DNA of 44,026 nucleotides from Clostridia bacterium (GTDB lineage Bacteria; Bacillota; Clostridia; UMGS1810). Under the pieces are notes generated by a model, which did not search any database, was not told the DNA's origin, and saw nothing but the letters and a program-made list of their open reading frames with translations. The position numbers and the translations under genes were made by a program. This document shows, piece after piece, positions 25,581-33,622 of this stretch. The stretch is taken from contig JAFVSB010000155.1 of the NCBI GenBank assembly GCA_017503945.1, positions 1 through 44,026 of the forward strand. Reading direction: 5' to 3'. Positions within the stretch are counted from its first letter, which is position 1. Each line of letters opens with the position of its first letter.

Positions 25581-26744
25581 ATGCAAAAGAATAAATTGTT
25601 CACCCGTGTGCTTGCCATAGTGGCACTTATTGCCTTTTTAGGTGTTACAATTGTAGCAAGTCTGCCATCGGGTAGTGTGCGTGCTGCATCAGTGCAGGAT
25701 GCTCAGCGTAAGCAAAAAGAAGCAACTGCCAAAAAAGAAGCAGCCCAAGACTGGCAGAAAAAAGAGATTGCCAAGCGCGAAGAGCTTGACAAGCAGATTT
25801 CATCAGTTCAGGCCGAGATAGATAAATTTCAGGCAGAAATCGACCGCAAGGCCATAGCCATAAAGGCAAGCGAGCAAAAAATCAACACTCTCACCAAGGA
25901 TTTGCAAAAGCAAAATGCCGGTTACAACGAAAGAGCCAAAAGGCTCATCAAAAAAGGCAATGTATCATACACCGAGATCATACTGCGCTCCAAATCAATC
26001 GACGACATGCTCACCAGAATGTCGGTGGTAAAGCGAATTGCCGAATATGACTCAGACAAGCTCGAAGAAATTGAAAGCTCAATGACCGAGGTCGAAAAGC
26101 TCAAGGCAGACCTTTTGGCTCAAAAAGAAGAAGTGGTTTTGCTAAAAGCAGAGCAAGATTCCAAAAAAGCGGAGCTCGATGGCTACCGCAAGCAAAGCCA
26201 GGATATCATCGACAAGCTTCAAAAAGATATTGCAGCTTTTGAAAAAGAATATGAAGCTGCCAAGCAGCTCGAGGCTCAGGCGCGTGCCGAGGCAGAACGC
26301 TTGCGCCGTCAGTCTGATGCTACGCTCAATCTGCCTGCAAATTACACAGGCGGCAAGTTCTTGTGGCCGTCGAATACCACACATCTTGTAACATCACCCT
26401 ACGGCTATCGTATTCACCCCGTCACCGGCAAATCGCGCTTCCATGCAGGCATCGACATTGGTGCAGCTCATGGCACCTCTATCCTTGCGGCAAATGACGG
26501 CGTGGTTATAGTGGCAGGCTACAACAGCGGCGGCTACGGCAACTATGTGGTAATAAATCATGGCGGCGGCTATACTACCCTTTATGCTCACTGCAGCTCG
26601 CTTTTAGTGTCGGTAGGTCAGAAGGTGAGCCGCGGTCAGGTCATTGCCCGCTGCGGTTCCACAGGCATGTCCACAGGACCGCACATTCATTTTGAGGTTC
26701 AGGTCAACGGCACCACCACCAATCCGATGCAATATTTTAATTGA
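25581..26744 (+). CDS. Secreted coiled-coil M23 peptidase (EnvC/murein hydrolase-like), FtsEX partner
   Basis: 387 aa. Signal peptide with Ala cleavage region (VASLPSGSVRAASV, about residue 36), then about 210 residues of Lys/Glu/Gln-rich coiled coil similar to PcsB/CwlO/EnvC N-domains, then an M23 LytM domain from about residue 255. Zinc ligands of an active enzyme are present: H288 and D292 (HAGIDIG) and H368/H370 (GPHIHFEV), so unlike EnvC it should cut peptidoglycan itself. Immediate position after ftsX and the coiled coil suggest FtsEX gating. Followed by hairpin element copy 2. Confidence 0.93.
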   Translation: MQKNKLFTRVLAIVALIAFLGVTIVASLPSGSVRAASVQDAQRKQKEATAKKEAAQDWQKKEIAKREELDKQISSVQAEIDKFQAEIDRKAIAIKASEQKINTLTKDLQKQNAGYNERAKRLIKKGNVSYTEIILRSKSIDDMLTRMSVVKRIAEYDSDKLEEIESSMTEVEKLKADLLAQKEEVVLLKAEQDSKKAELDGYRKQSQDIIDKLQKDIAAFEKEYEAAKQLEAQARAEAERLRRQSDATLNLPANYTGGKFLWPSNTTHLVTSPYGYRIHPVTGKSRFHAGIDIGAAHGTSILAANDGVVIVAGYNSGGYGNYVVINHGGGYTTLYAHCSSLLVSVGQKVSRGQVIARCGSTGMSTGPHIHFEVQVNGTTTNPMQYFN

Positions 26745-26760
26745 TTTTGTCATACACTTT

Positions 26761-27035
26761 AGTGTGCCAGGATTCGAACTCTCACTGCCTGACAAATGAA
26801 AATTTGAAAAGCTTTCAGCTTGTCGGTTTTGACGGGCGTCAGCCCGCCTTCAACCTGCCGCACTAAAATCTTAATAAAATTTTCATTTGTCAGGTGCCGA
26901 GCAGTTTCACATAGACAAATTTTCTTGAAACAAAGTAAATTACGCAGGAAATACTGACGTATTTTCAAGGAATTTACTGTAGTTTCAGGTGAATTTGTCA
27001 TGTGAAACCAATGTTAGTTCGAGTCCTGGCACACT
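26761..27035 (+). repeat. Multi-stem nested hairpin element (family copy 2) between the M23 gene and ctp
   Basis: Outer 20-bp stem: AGTGTGCCAGGATTCGAACT (26761-26780) with 27016-27035, one wobble. Second 18-bp perfect stem: CCTGACAAATGAAAATTT (26788-26805) with 26877-26894. Core hairpin CGGGC/GCCCG and the segment CCGCACTAAAATC (26858-26870). Second half: stem 26904-26921 with 26992-27008, inner stem 26924-26941 with 26971-26989, tip GAAATAC/GTATTTT (26948-26965). Same order of parts as 16695-16968, with most stem sequences changed. Ends 16 bp before the ctp start, outside its GGAG. Confidence 0.87.
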
Positions 27036-27051
27036 ATTCGGAGCTGATTAT

Positions 27052-28236
27052 ATGACTAAAAAAAGGCTTGTTGCCCTTTTGGCTGTGTGCTCAGTTATAA
27101 CAGCCATGCTTACCACTCTTTTTTTCCTCTCGCCACAAGGCAGGGCAGTGTATGCCACAATCGCTCAGCGCATTGGTGCAAGTCCTGCTGCTAAGCTCAT
27201 GAAGATAGAATCAATAGTAGACTCTGTGTACATGGGAGAATATGACAAAAACTGGCTCACCGACAAGGCGGCATATGAATATGCTGCTTCGGTAGGCGAT
27301 AAATACACACTCTATCTCAATGCCGCTGATTTTGAAAGCATGCAAGAAAATCTCGATGGCGGATACCGCGGCATCGGTATTCAGGTTGGTGCGAAAGACG
27401 GCAAGGTGCTCATTGACAGTGTGATGAAAGCTTCTCCTGCTGAGGCTGCCGGTCTTTTGAGCGGTGATTTTATAGTTTCGGTAAATGATGTGAGCTACAC
27501 ATCAGAAGACCTCTCAGAGGTTGTTTCGGCAATAAAGGAAGTGCCGCCTGGCGAAAGCGTCAAGCTTGGCATAGAGCGCGCAGGCGAGCTTATTGAGAAA
27601 AATGTCATAGTTAGTGATGTTGAGCTTGAATATGTAAAATCTACTCTCCTCGACGGCGGAGTCGGCTTTGTAAGAGTTGACACCTTTGGCAATGATGTGA
27701 GCGAAAAGTTTAAATCACACATAAACGCCCTCATTGAAACCGGCGCCACATCTCTTATCATAGATTTGCGCTCCAATCCCGGCGGTGCTCTTGATACTGT
27801 TGTGGATATGGTTGACTTTTTGGTGCCTGAGGGTATAATCACCACAGTTAAAGACCGCAACGGCAACGAAGAGGTCTATAGTTCTGACAAGTCAGAGATA
27901 AATCTCCCCATGTGTGTGCTCATAAATGAAAACAGCGCCAGCGCATCAGAAATCATGGCGGCAGCGCTCAGTGATTATGGCAAAGCCACCTTAGTTGGCA
28001 AAAACACCTACGGCAAAGGCGTGGTGCAGGGAGTGTATTCCTTGGGTGACGGCACAGGCCTCAGGGTAACCATAGCGCGTTATTACACCCCTGCGGGGCA
28101 GTGCATCGACGGCAAGGGTGTAGCGCCCGATGCAGAAGTTGATTTGCCGGATGGTATTTCGCTTAAGCACTTTGATGCCACCGAAGAGGGCGACACTCAG
28201 CTTGAAAAAGCAATAGATATTCTAAAGAATAAATGA
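27052..28236 (+). CDS. S41 family C-terminal processing protease (CtpA/CtpB-like)
   Basis: Membrane-anchored serine protease. 394 aa: N-terminal TM (residues 4-28), PDZ domain (GGYRGIGIQVGAKDGKVLI, about residues 102-185), and S41 domain with NENSASASEIMAAAL (catalytic Ser) and GKNTYGKGVVQ (catalytic Lys). Open frame extends upstream into the hairpin element, but the ATG at 27052 with GGAG at 27040 gives a proper signal anchor. Grouping after ftsEX and the M23 gene suggests cell-envelope protein maturation. Ends at a bidirectional terminator. Confidence 0.93.
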   Translation: MTKKRLVALLAVCSVITAMLTTLFFLSPQGRAVYATIAQRIGASPAAKLMKIESIVDSVYMGEYDKNWLTDKAAYEYAASVGDKYTLYLNAADFESMQENLDGGYRGIGIQVGAKDGKVLIDSVMKASPAEAAGLLSGDFIVSVNDVSYTSEDLSEVVSAIKEVPPGESVKLGIERAGELIEKNVIVSDVELEYVKSTLLDGGVGFVRVDTFGNDVSEKFKSHINALIETGATSLIIDLRSNPGGALDTVVDMVDFLVPEGIITTVKDRNGNEEVYSSDKSEINLPMCVLINENSASASEIMAAALSDYGKATLVGKNTYGKGVVQGVYSLGDGTGLRVTIARYYTPAGQCIDGKGVAPDAEVDLPDGISLKHFDATEEGDTQLEKAIDILKNK

Positions 28237-28237
28237 T

Positions 28238-28270
28238 AAAAAACCCAACGGAATTTCCGTTGGGTTTTTG
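28238..28270. terminator. Bidirectional terminator between ctp and the MATE gene
   Basis: AAACCCAACGGA (28241-28252) pairs with the TCCGTTGGGTTT arm, with A-run before and T-run after, so it works for both converging genes. Confidence 0.9.
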
Positions 28271-29635
28271 TTATATGCTGTCTGCCAGCGATTTTCTCTT
28301 TTTCCATATTCCCGAGACAAAATAAATAAATCCGGGTATTGCGCAGCCATATGCTGCCACGCCGTATCCAAGCACAAATCCGTAAAAACCCCAGCCTGCG
28401 GCAATACCGAAAAGCCAGCTTAGTCCTATTCGGAGCACAACACCGTCGAGAAGTGAAAGAATCATGCCGAGGCTTGCGTTGCCTATGCCCTGAATGAATG
28501 CATTTGTTCCTCGCATGATTGCAAGCGCGGGGAAGATCCACACAATTGCCGATATGAATGTGTCTGCCATGTCGTGAACGGCACTGTCATCTGAAAACAT
28601 CATAAAGAGCTCTTTGCCAAAGAGGAAATACACCGCAATGGTAAAGCATGCAAAAAGGCTTGAGTACAGCAGAGTCCACCACACCACACGCTTTGCTCTC
28701 GCTCTGTCTTTGGCGCCGAGATTCTGGCTTATCATGGGCAGTGCTGCAAACTGAAGTCCCTGAGATATTTTGTTGAATATGTCATCAATTCGGGTGCCCA
28801 CGCCAAAAGCTGCCGATGCCACAACGCTCACCGAATTGACAAGCGAGTTGACAAATAGCATCGAAAGGTTGATGCAGCCCGCCTGAATTGCCATGGGAGT
28901 GCCCAGAGAAAACATCATTTTGCAATATTTTTTGTTCAGGCGAAAGCTCTCTTTACGAAAATCAAAGCCAAAAGATTCGCGGCTTCTGTATAGATAGAAC
29001 AATGAGAAGACAAACGACACCGCCTGACCTATGATGGTGGCATATGCCGCACCTGCCACACCCCAGCCAAGCATGCCTGTGAACACAATATCGAGCACGA
29101 GGTTAACCAGTGTGGCTATGCCAATAAAAAGAAACGGTCTTTTGGAATCGCCCATGCCTCTTAAGATTGCCGACACCACATTGTAGCCGGCGGTGAAAAT
29201 CAGCCCTCCTGCACAGATCATAAGATAATCTATAGCCATTGCGTGTGATTCAGAGGGGATATTCATCCACTGCATTATGCTTGAGTGCATTGTCAAAAAC
29301 ACAGCGCTAAACAAAACTCCAATGAGCAAAATGAGAGTAAACAGCGTGCCTATTATGTCATTTAGCTCTTTCTTTTTGCCTGCACCCAGCGCCTGAGCTA
29401 TGAGCACCTGCCCCGCATTGGCAAATCCAAGGCACACCATGGTGGCAAAGTTGACTATCATACTGCTTTGTGACACAGCCGAAAGTCCGGCAGTGCCCAC
29501 ATAGTTGCCCACTATTATCATGTCGATGGTGGAATATAGCACCTGCAGGGCATTTGATGCCATAAAAGGCAGAGTAAACCACAATAGCTGCCGTGCAATG
29601 CTGCCCTTGGTAAAATCTTTGGTAATGCTTGCCAT
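28271..29635 (-). CDS. MATE family efflux transporter
   Basis: Cation-coupled multidrug or metabolite exporter. 454 aa with about 12 hydrophobic helices arranged as two halves. Characteristic motifs: SMIVNFATMVCLGFANAGQVLIAQALGAG split over TM2, and the later AALPMISQNLGAKDRARA. Start chosen at 29635 (MASITKDF), where AGAGGCGA precedes; an upstream in-frame ATG at 29686 adds a charged extension with no ribosome site. Single gene on the minus strand. Substrate unknown. Confidence 0.94.
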   Translation of the reverse strand: MASITKDFTKGSIARQLLWFTLPFMASNALQVLYSTIDMIIVGNYVGTAGLSAVSQSSMIVNFATMVCLGFANAGQVLIAQALGAGKKKELNDIIGTLFTLILLIGVLFSAVFLTMHSSIMQWMNIPSESHAMAIDYLMICAGGLIFTAGYNVVSAILRGMGDSKRPFLFIGIATLVNLVLDIVFTGMLGWGVAGAAYATIIGQAVSFVFSLFYLYRSRESFGFDFRKESFRLNKKYCKMMFSLGTPMAIQAGCINLSMLFVNSLVNSVSVVASAAFGVGTRIDDIFNKISQGLQFAALPMISQNLGAKDRARAKRVVWWTLLYSSLFACFTIAVYFLFGKELFMMFSDDSAVHDMADTFISAIVWIFPALAIMRGTNAFIQGIGNASLGMILSLLDGVVLRIGLSWLFGIAAGWGFYGFVLGYGVAAYGCAIPGFIYFVSGIWKKRKSLADSI

Positions 29636-30171
29636 ATATAAGTCGCCTCTTTTATGCACAAAAAATCGGGCGCTTTGCGCGCCCATAATATAATCATATC
29701 ATAAGTGAGTGCCGGTTGTAAACAAAAAATTACTCAAAGCCCTTAATTTCTGCTATTTGTACAAAAACAGTTTTCAAAGCTTTTGCATTTTGTCAATTGA
29801 AAAGGTGCAGAGAGTGTGTTATATTATAGTCACAGAAAGAAAGAGAGGTACAGGCCAATGAGAATCTGACAAACCAAGCTTTTAAAAGTGCAGATTAAAA
29901 AGTTAAAGATTTTAAGTTCTGAACAGGAAGCAGAGGTAAATAAAAAGCAACAAACACGACGGTGTTACGTATTTATATAGATGAAGATGTAAAATAAGTT
30001 CAGAGTGAAAAATCAATCTTCACAAAAAAGCTTGCAAATTTCACCTTTTGACAGCAAAGAAGATCAACTGAAACATCAAGCAGTTCTCGCTAGAGAAAAG
30101 ATAATGATTATGTGTTGAGATGTTGGAATGATGCATCAGAAGGTAGGATAAGAAAGAGAGGTTACCCAAAG

Positions 30172-30201
30172 ATGTTAGATATCAAAATTGAACAGAAATG
30201 A
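30172..30201 (+). other. Nine-codon open frame resembling the serS 5' end
   Basis: ATG TTA GAT ATC AAA ATT GAA CAG AAA TGA encodes MLDIKIEQK, against MLDIKLIRTE at the start of serS. With a short gap, the DNA also matches over about 27 nt. GAGAGG lies about 12 bp upstream. The frame runs into the left arm of the terminator at 30192. It is either a truncated copy of serS or a chance or leader peptide. Confidence 0.35.
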
Positions 30202-30252
30202 CCCTTGACTGCAGAGGTATTGGTGGTCAAGGGTCATTTCTGTTTTGTTTTG
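30192..30252 (+). terminator. Strong terminator ending the 29.8-30.2 kb stretch
   Basis: Perfect 18-bp stem: ACAGAAATGACCCTTGAC (30192-30209) with 30226-30243, 16-nt loop, then TTTGTTTTG. It lies upstream of the tcdA promoter, so it ends a separate transcript. Confidence 0.85.
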
Positions 30253-30278
30253 AAACAAAATCTTTTGCCAAGGCACTC

Positions 30279-30307
30279 TTGATTTTAGAAGCAAAGCGTG
30301 ATATAAT
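30279..30307 (+). promoter_or_regulatory. Promoter of tcdA-nifS-iscU
   Basis: TTGATT (30279-30284), 17-bp spacer, TATAAT (30302-30307). Confidence 0.8.
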
Positions 30308-30367
30308 AAGTTGATTATGGGATTTTAGGTTTAATGCGAATAATATTTTTCGTATATGGTGAATTTA

Positions 30368-31075
30368 ATGGAAGAAAGATTTTCTCGCACGCAGGCAATG
30401 CTCGGTGCATCAGCTCTGCAAAAACTAAGGCAAAGCACTGTTGCCGTCTTTGGAGTAGGCGGTGTGGGTGGTGCGGCAGTTGAGGCGCTTGCCCGCGCAG
30501 GTGTGGGGCGATTGGTGCTGGTAGATAGTGACACTGTGTCTGCATCCAACATCAACCGTCAGATAATTGCCCTTGACTCAACCGTTGGCATGCTCAAGGT
30601 AGAAGCTGCCCGCCAAAGAGTGGCAGACATCTGCCCCGACACTGAGGTGGTCACCAAGCAATGCTTTTTCCTGCCGGATACTGCATCGGAATTTGACTTT
30701 TCAGAATTTGATTATGTAGTAGACGCGATGGACACTGTGAGCGCAAAGGTTGAGCTTATCACACAAGCAAAAAACTCAGGCGTGAAGGTCATTTCTGCCA
30801 TGGGCGCAGGCAATAAGCTTGACCCCTCGGCATTTAAAGTGGCCGACATCCATGCCACAAAGGTGTGCCCCCTTGCAAGGGCTGTGCGCACTGCTCTCAA
30901 AAAGCGAGGCATCACATCGGTCAAATGCGTATATTCCGAAGAAATGCCCATTTTATCCCATGCTTGTGATGAACTCACTCATGGCGGCCGACCCGTGCCC
31001 GGGTCTGTGTCATTTGTGCCACCCGTTATGGGCTACATTATGGCAGGGGAAGTTATAAAGGACTTAATAAATTAA
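30368..31075 (+). CDS. tcdA: tRNA threonylcarbamoyladenosine dehydratase TcdA-like (ThiF/E1 superfamily)
   Basis: E1-like ATP-dependent enzyme that cyclises t6A37 to ct6A in tRNAs decoding ANN. 235 aa: RFSRTQAMLGASALQKL start, nucleotide-binding VFGVGGVGGAAVEALARAG, DSDTVSASNINRQ, DAMDTVSAKV and a central NKLDPSAFKVADIHATKVCP segment typical of TcdA. An ATG at 30356 is also in frame; 30368 is preferred because GGTGA lies 5 bp upstream. A sulfur-related neighbour, the cysteine desulfurase, fits the usual CsdA/IscS pairing. A HesA/MoeB-like role is less likely. Confidence 0.87.
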   Translation: MEERFSRTQAMLGASALQKLRQSTVAVFGVGGVGGAAVEALARAGVGRLVLVDSDTVSASNINRQIIALDSTVGMLKVEAARQRVADICPDTEVVTKQCFFLPDTASEFDFSEFDYVVDAMDTVSAKVELITQAKNSGVKVISAMGAGNKLDPSAFKVADIHATKVCPLARAVRTALKKRGITSVKCVYSEEMPILSHACDELTHGGRPVPGSVSFVPPVMGYIMAGEVIKDLIN

Positions 31076-31092
31076 GAAGGTGTATTTTTACT

Positions 31093-32280
31093 ATGCAGAT
31101 TTATGCTGATAATGCTGCTACAACCAAAATGTCGCAGACTGCTATAGACGCCATGATGCCATATATGCAGGGCATCTTTGGCAATCCGTCGAGTCTCCAC
31201 TCAGTGGGTCAGGAGGCAGCCGAAGCTCTCAGTGAGGCAAGGGCAGCCGTTGCCGCATCTTTAGGGTGCGAACCCAAAGAGATTTATTTTACATCGGGCG
31301 GCTCAGAGGCCGACAATCAGGCCATTGTGTCTGCCGCTGTAAACGGCGCCAAAAAAGGCAAAAAACATATCATATCCACTGCATTTGAACATCATGCAGT
31401 TCTCCACACTCTCAAAAAGCTCGAAAAGCAGGGCTTTGAGGTCACTCTTTTAGATGTGCACCAGTCGGGTCTCATCACCGCCGACGAGGTTGCCGCGGCA
31501 ATCCGCCCCGACACCTGCCTTGTTACGGTGATGTATGCCAACAACGAAATCGGCACAATCCAGCCTATTGCCGAAATCGGCGCAGCGTGCCGCGAAAAGG
31601 GCGTTGTGTTTCACACCGATGCCGTTCAGGCGGCAGGCCATTTGCACATTGATGTGGCAAAGCAAAACATCGACATGCTCAGCCTTTCGGCTCACAAGTT
31701 CCATGGTCCCAAGGGCGTGGGCGCGCTTTATTGCCGCAAGGGCATAATTCTTTCAAACATCATAGAGGGCGGCGCTCAGGAACGCGGCAAAAGAGGCGGC
31801 ACTGAGAATATTCCTGCCATAATGGGCATGGCCGCTGCACTCGGCGACTCTTGTGCCAATGCAAGTGCCAATGCAGCAAAGCTTACCAAAATGAGAGACA
31901 AGCTCATCGACGGCCTTTTGCAGATTCCTCACTCAGTGCTCAACGGTGACCGCGAAAATCGCCTGCCCGGCAATGTGAACATGTGCTTTGAGGGCATCGA
32001 GGGCGAATCGCTTCTTCTCATGCTCGATATGCACGGCGTTTGCGCATCATCAGGCTCTGCCTGCACATCGGGCAGTCTTGACCCCAGCCATGTGCTGCTG
32101 GCAATATGCAGCCCTTACGAAGTGGCACACGGGTCACTAAGGTTCTCTCTTTCAGAATACAACACCGATGAAGAAGTTGATGCCATCATATCTGCAGTGA
32201 CCGAGGTTGTGCAATATCTCAGAAACATGTCTCCCGTATGGAGAGATTTAAAGGAAGGAAGAAAACCCCATGTTATATAG
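31093..32280 (+). CDS. Cysteine desulfurase, NifS/IscS class
   Basis: PLP enzyme that takes sulfur from cysteine for Fe-S clusters and tRNA thiolation. 395 aa: YADNAATTKMS start, GNPSSLHSVGQ, TSGGSEADNQAI, PLP lysine in SLSAHKFHGPKGVG and active-site Cys loop SSGSACTSGSLDPSH. It overlaps the scaffold gene by 11 bp. Downstream TtcA-like and HydE proteins both need sulfur or Fe-S clusters. Confidence 0.96.
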   Translation: MQIYADNAATTKMSQTAIDAMMPYMQGIFGNPSSLHSVGQEAAEALSEARAAVAASLGCEPKEIYFTSGGSEADNQAIVSAAVNGAKKGKKHIISTAFEHHAVLHTLKKLEKQGFEVTLLDVHQSGLITADEVAAAIRPDTCLVTVMYANNEIGTIQPIAEIGAACREKGVVFHTDAVQAAGHLHIDVAKQNIDMLSLSAHKFHGPKGVGALYCRKGIILSNIIEGGAQERGKRGGTENIPAIMGMAAALGDSCANASANAAKLTKMRDKLIDGLLQIPHSVLNGDRENRLPGNVNMCFEGIEGESLLLMLDMHGVCASSGSACTSGSLDPSHVLLAICSPYEVAHGSLRFSLSEYNTDEEVDAIISAVTEVVQYLRNMSPVWRDLKEGRKPHVI

Positions 32281-32704
32281 CGAAAAGGTCATGGACCATT
32301 TTAAAAACCCCCGCAATGTGGGCTATATTGAAGACGCCGACGGTGTGGGTGAGGTTGGCAACGCCAAATGCGGAGATATAATGAAGATATATCTCAAAAT
32401 AGAAAATGACATCATAGTTGATGTGAAGTTTGAAACCTTTGGCTGCGGCAGCGCCATAGCTTCAAGCTCAATGGCAACAGAAATGATAAAGGGCAAGAGC
32501 GTGAGCGATGCTTTGGAGCTTACCAACAAAGCCGTTGTTGAAGCGCTCGATGGTCTCCCCCCTGCAAAGGTGCACTGCTCAGTGCTTGCAGAGGAAGCTG
32601 TGAAAAAGCTCTTAAAGACTATTATGACAAAAACGGCATCGAATATGACCACAGTCTTTTCCCCGATTGCGGCAATTGCGAACACTGCCACGGTTGATTA
32701 TTAA
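32270..32704 (+). CDS. Fe-S scaffold protein IscU/NifU-like, C-terminus frameshifted
   Basis: Scaffold on which clusters are built from desulfurase sulfur. All three ligand Cys (C34 in AKCGD, C59 in FGCGSA, C103 in VHCSVL) and the Asp of CGD are intact. After residue 113 the annotated frame becomes an unrelated Thr/Ala-rich tail ending at 32704. One base back, from GCT at 32608, the frame reads ALKDYYDKNGIEYDHSLFPD then CGNCEHCHG and stops at 32697; this looks like a real scaffold tail. The switch lies at a run of five A (32603-32607). Sequencing error, mutation or -1 recoding are all possible. Confidence 0.9.
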   Translation: MLYSEKVMDHFKNPRNVGYIEDADGVGEVGNAKCGDIMKIYLKIENDIIVDVKFETFGCGSAIASSSMATEMIKGKSVSDALELTNKAVVEALDGLPPAKVHCSVLAEEAVKKLLKTIMTKTASNMTTVFSPIAAIANTATVDY

Positions 32705-32717
32705 ATAAGTAAAGAAA

Positions 32718-32746
32718 GCAAAACACTTGTGTTTTGCTTTTCTTTT
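32718..32746 (+). terminator. Weak terminator or attenuator between iscU and ttcA
   Basis: AGCAAAAC (32718-32725) pairs with GTTTTGCT (32731-32738), followed by TTTCTTTT. AT-rich, so it is probably partial. Confidence 0.55.
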
Positions 32747-32764
32747 AACAATTTGGAGAATCTT

Positions 32765-33622
32765 ATGCGTGAAATGTCCGATAGCGTTCTTATAGAACGC
32801 AGCATAATTAAAAAATATCGCAAACAGCTCTGGAAGCCTTTTGTGGAGGCTGTCAAGAGATACCGACTCATTGCCGAGGGTGACCGCATAGCGGTGTGCA
32901 TTTCGGGCGGTAAGGATTCAATGCTTCTTGCCAAGCTTATGCAGCAGCTCCAAAGGCACAGCGAGGTGCCCTTTGAGCTTGTTTTTCTGGCCATGGACCC
33001 GGGCTATAACCGAGCTAACCGAGAGAAGATACAGTCCAATGCAGCACTCATGCAAATTCCTGTGGAGTTTTTTGACACCGACATTTTCGATGTGGCAAAC
33101 TCGGTGGATAAATCCCCTTGCTACCTTTGTGCGCGCATGAGGCGCGGGCATCTTTATGCCAATGCAAAGGCGCGCGGCTGCAATAAGATTGCTCTTGGGC
33201 ACCACATGAGCGATGTCATTGAAACCACACTCATGAGCATGATGTATGGCAGTCAGATTCAGGGCATGCTGCCGCGGCTTTCCAGCACCAATTTTGAAGG
33301 CATGGAGCTCATCAGGCCCATGTATTGTATACTCGAAGATGACATCATTGCTTGGCGTGACTATAACCGCCTTTCGTTTTTGCAGTGTGCCTGCCGCTTT
33401 ACCGAAAACATTGACAAAAGCGGTGACGGCACGGGTGAGTCAAAGCGTCAGGAGATAAAGCTTTTGATAAAATCTCTCAAAAAGACCAATCCCGATGTGG
33501 AACACAACCTTTTTGAAAGCATACACAATGTGATGGCAGACACCTTGCCCGAATATAAGCTCGGCGGAGTGAAGCATTCATTCCTTGAGCGTTTTGAGGA
33601 GGGGGGCGGCATATTTGATTGA
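32765..33622 (+). CDS. TtcA-like tRNA 2-thiolation PP-loop ATPase
   Basis: Adenylates a tRNA base for sulfur insertion. 285 aa. PP-loop CISGGKDSMLLAKL, CYLCARMRRGHLY with the CxxC pair that holds a [4Fe-4S] cluster in TtcA enzymes, and LGHHMSDVIETTLMSMMYG. ATG at 32765 follows TTGGAGA; an earlier start at 32729 would overlap the hairpin. Its neighbour desulfurase is a likely sulfur donor. The exact tRNA position (C32 in TtcA) is inferred from family; TilS is less likely because the Cys pair is present. Confidence 0.88.
   Translation: MREMSDSVLIERSIIKKYRKQLWKPFVEAVKRYRLIAEGDRIAVCISGGKDSMLLAKLMQQLQRHSEVPFELVFLAMDPGYNRANREKIQSNAALMQIPVEFFDTDIFDVANSVDKSPCYLCARMRRGHLYANAKARGCNKIALGHHMSDVIETTLMSMMYGSQIQGMLPRLSSTNFEGMELIRPMYCILEDDIIAWRDYNRLSFLQCACRFTENIDKSGDGTGESKRQEIKLLIKSLKKTNPDVEHNLFESIHNVMADTLPEYKLGGVKHSFLERFEEGGGIFD

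Larger units (their letters stand above)
29636..30367. other. 732-bp gap without an intact gene
   Basis: Holds a probable promoter at 29797-29827 (TTGAAA with TTATAT at 16 bp, or TATTAT at 19 bp). A ribosome-site-like AAGAAAGAGAGGT occurs at about 29835 before ATG AGA ATC TGA and nearly the same again at about 30149. Reading frames between are broken by many stops; the peptide TTVLRIYIDEDVK (near 29955-29995) recalls RelB/DinJ-type antitoxins. A strong terminator at 30192-30252 ends the region. It may be a decayed toxin-antitoxin gene pair or an untranslated RNA; both are guesses. Confidence 0.4.

Noticed and set aside
26761..27035. tRNA gene suggested by GTTCGAGTCC and complementary GGCACACT ends
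   Set aside because: The ends are 235 nt apart, no D-arm or anticodon arm fits between, and the T-stem does not pair. It is better explained as the outer stem of the hairpin element.
16695..27035. Elements at 16.7 and 26.8 kb as ordinary MITEs
   Set aside because: A MITE family keeps its terminal repeats alike between copies and usually has target duplications. Here the terminal stems differ completely while the inner core is kept, and no target duplication was seen. Not fully excluded.
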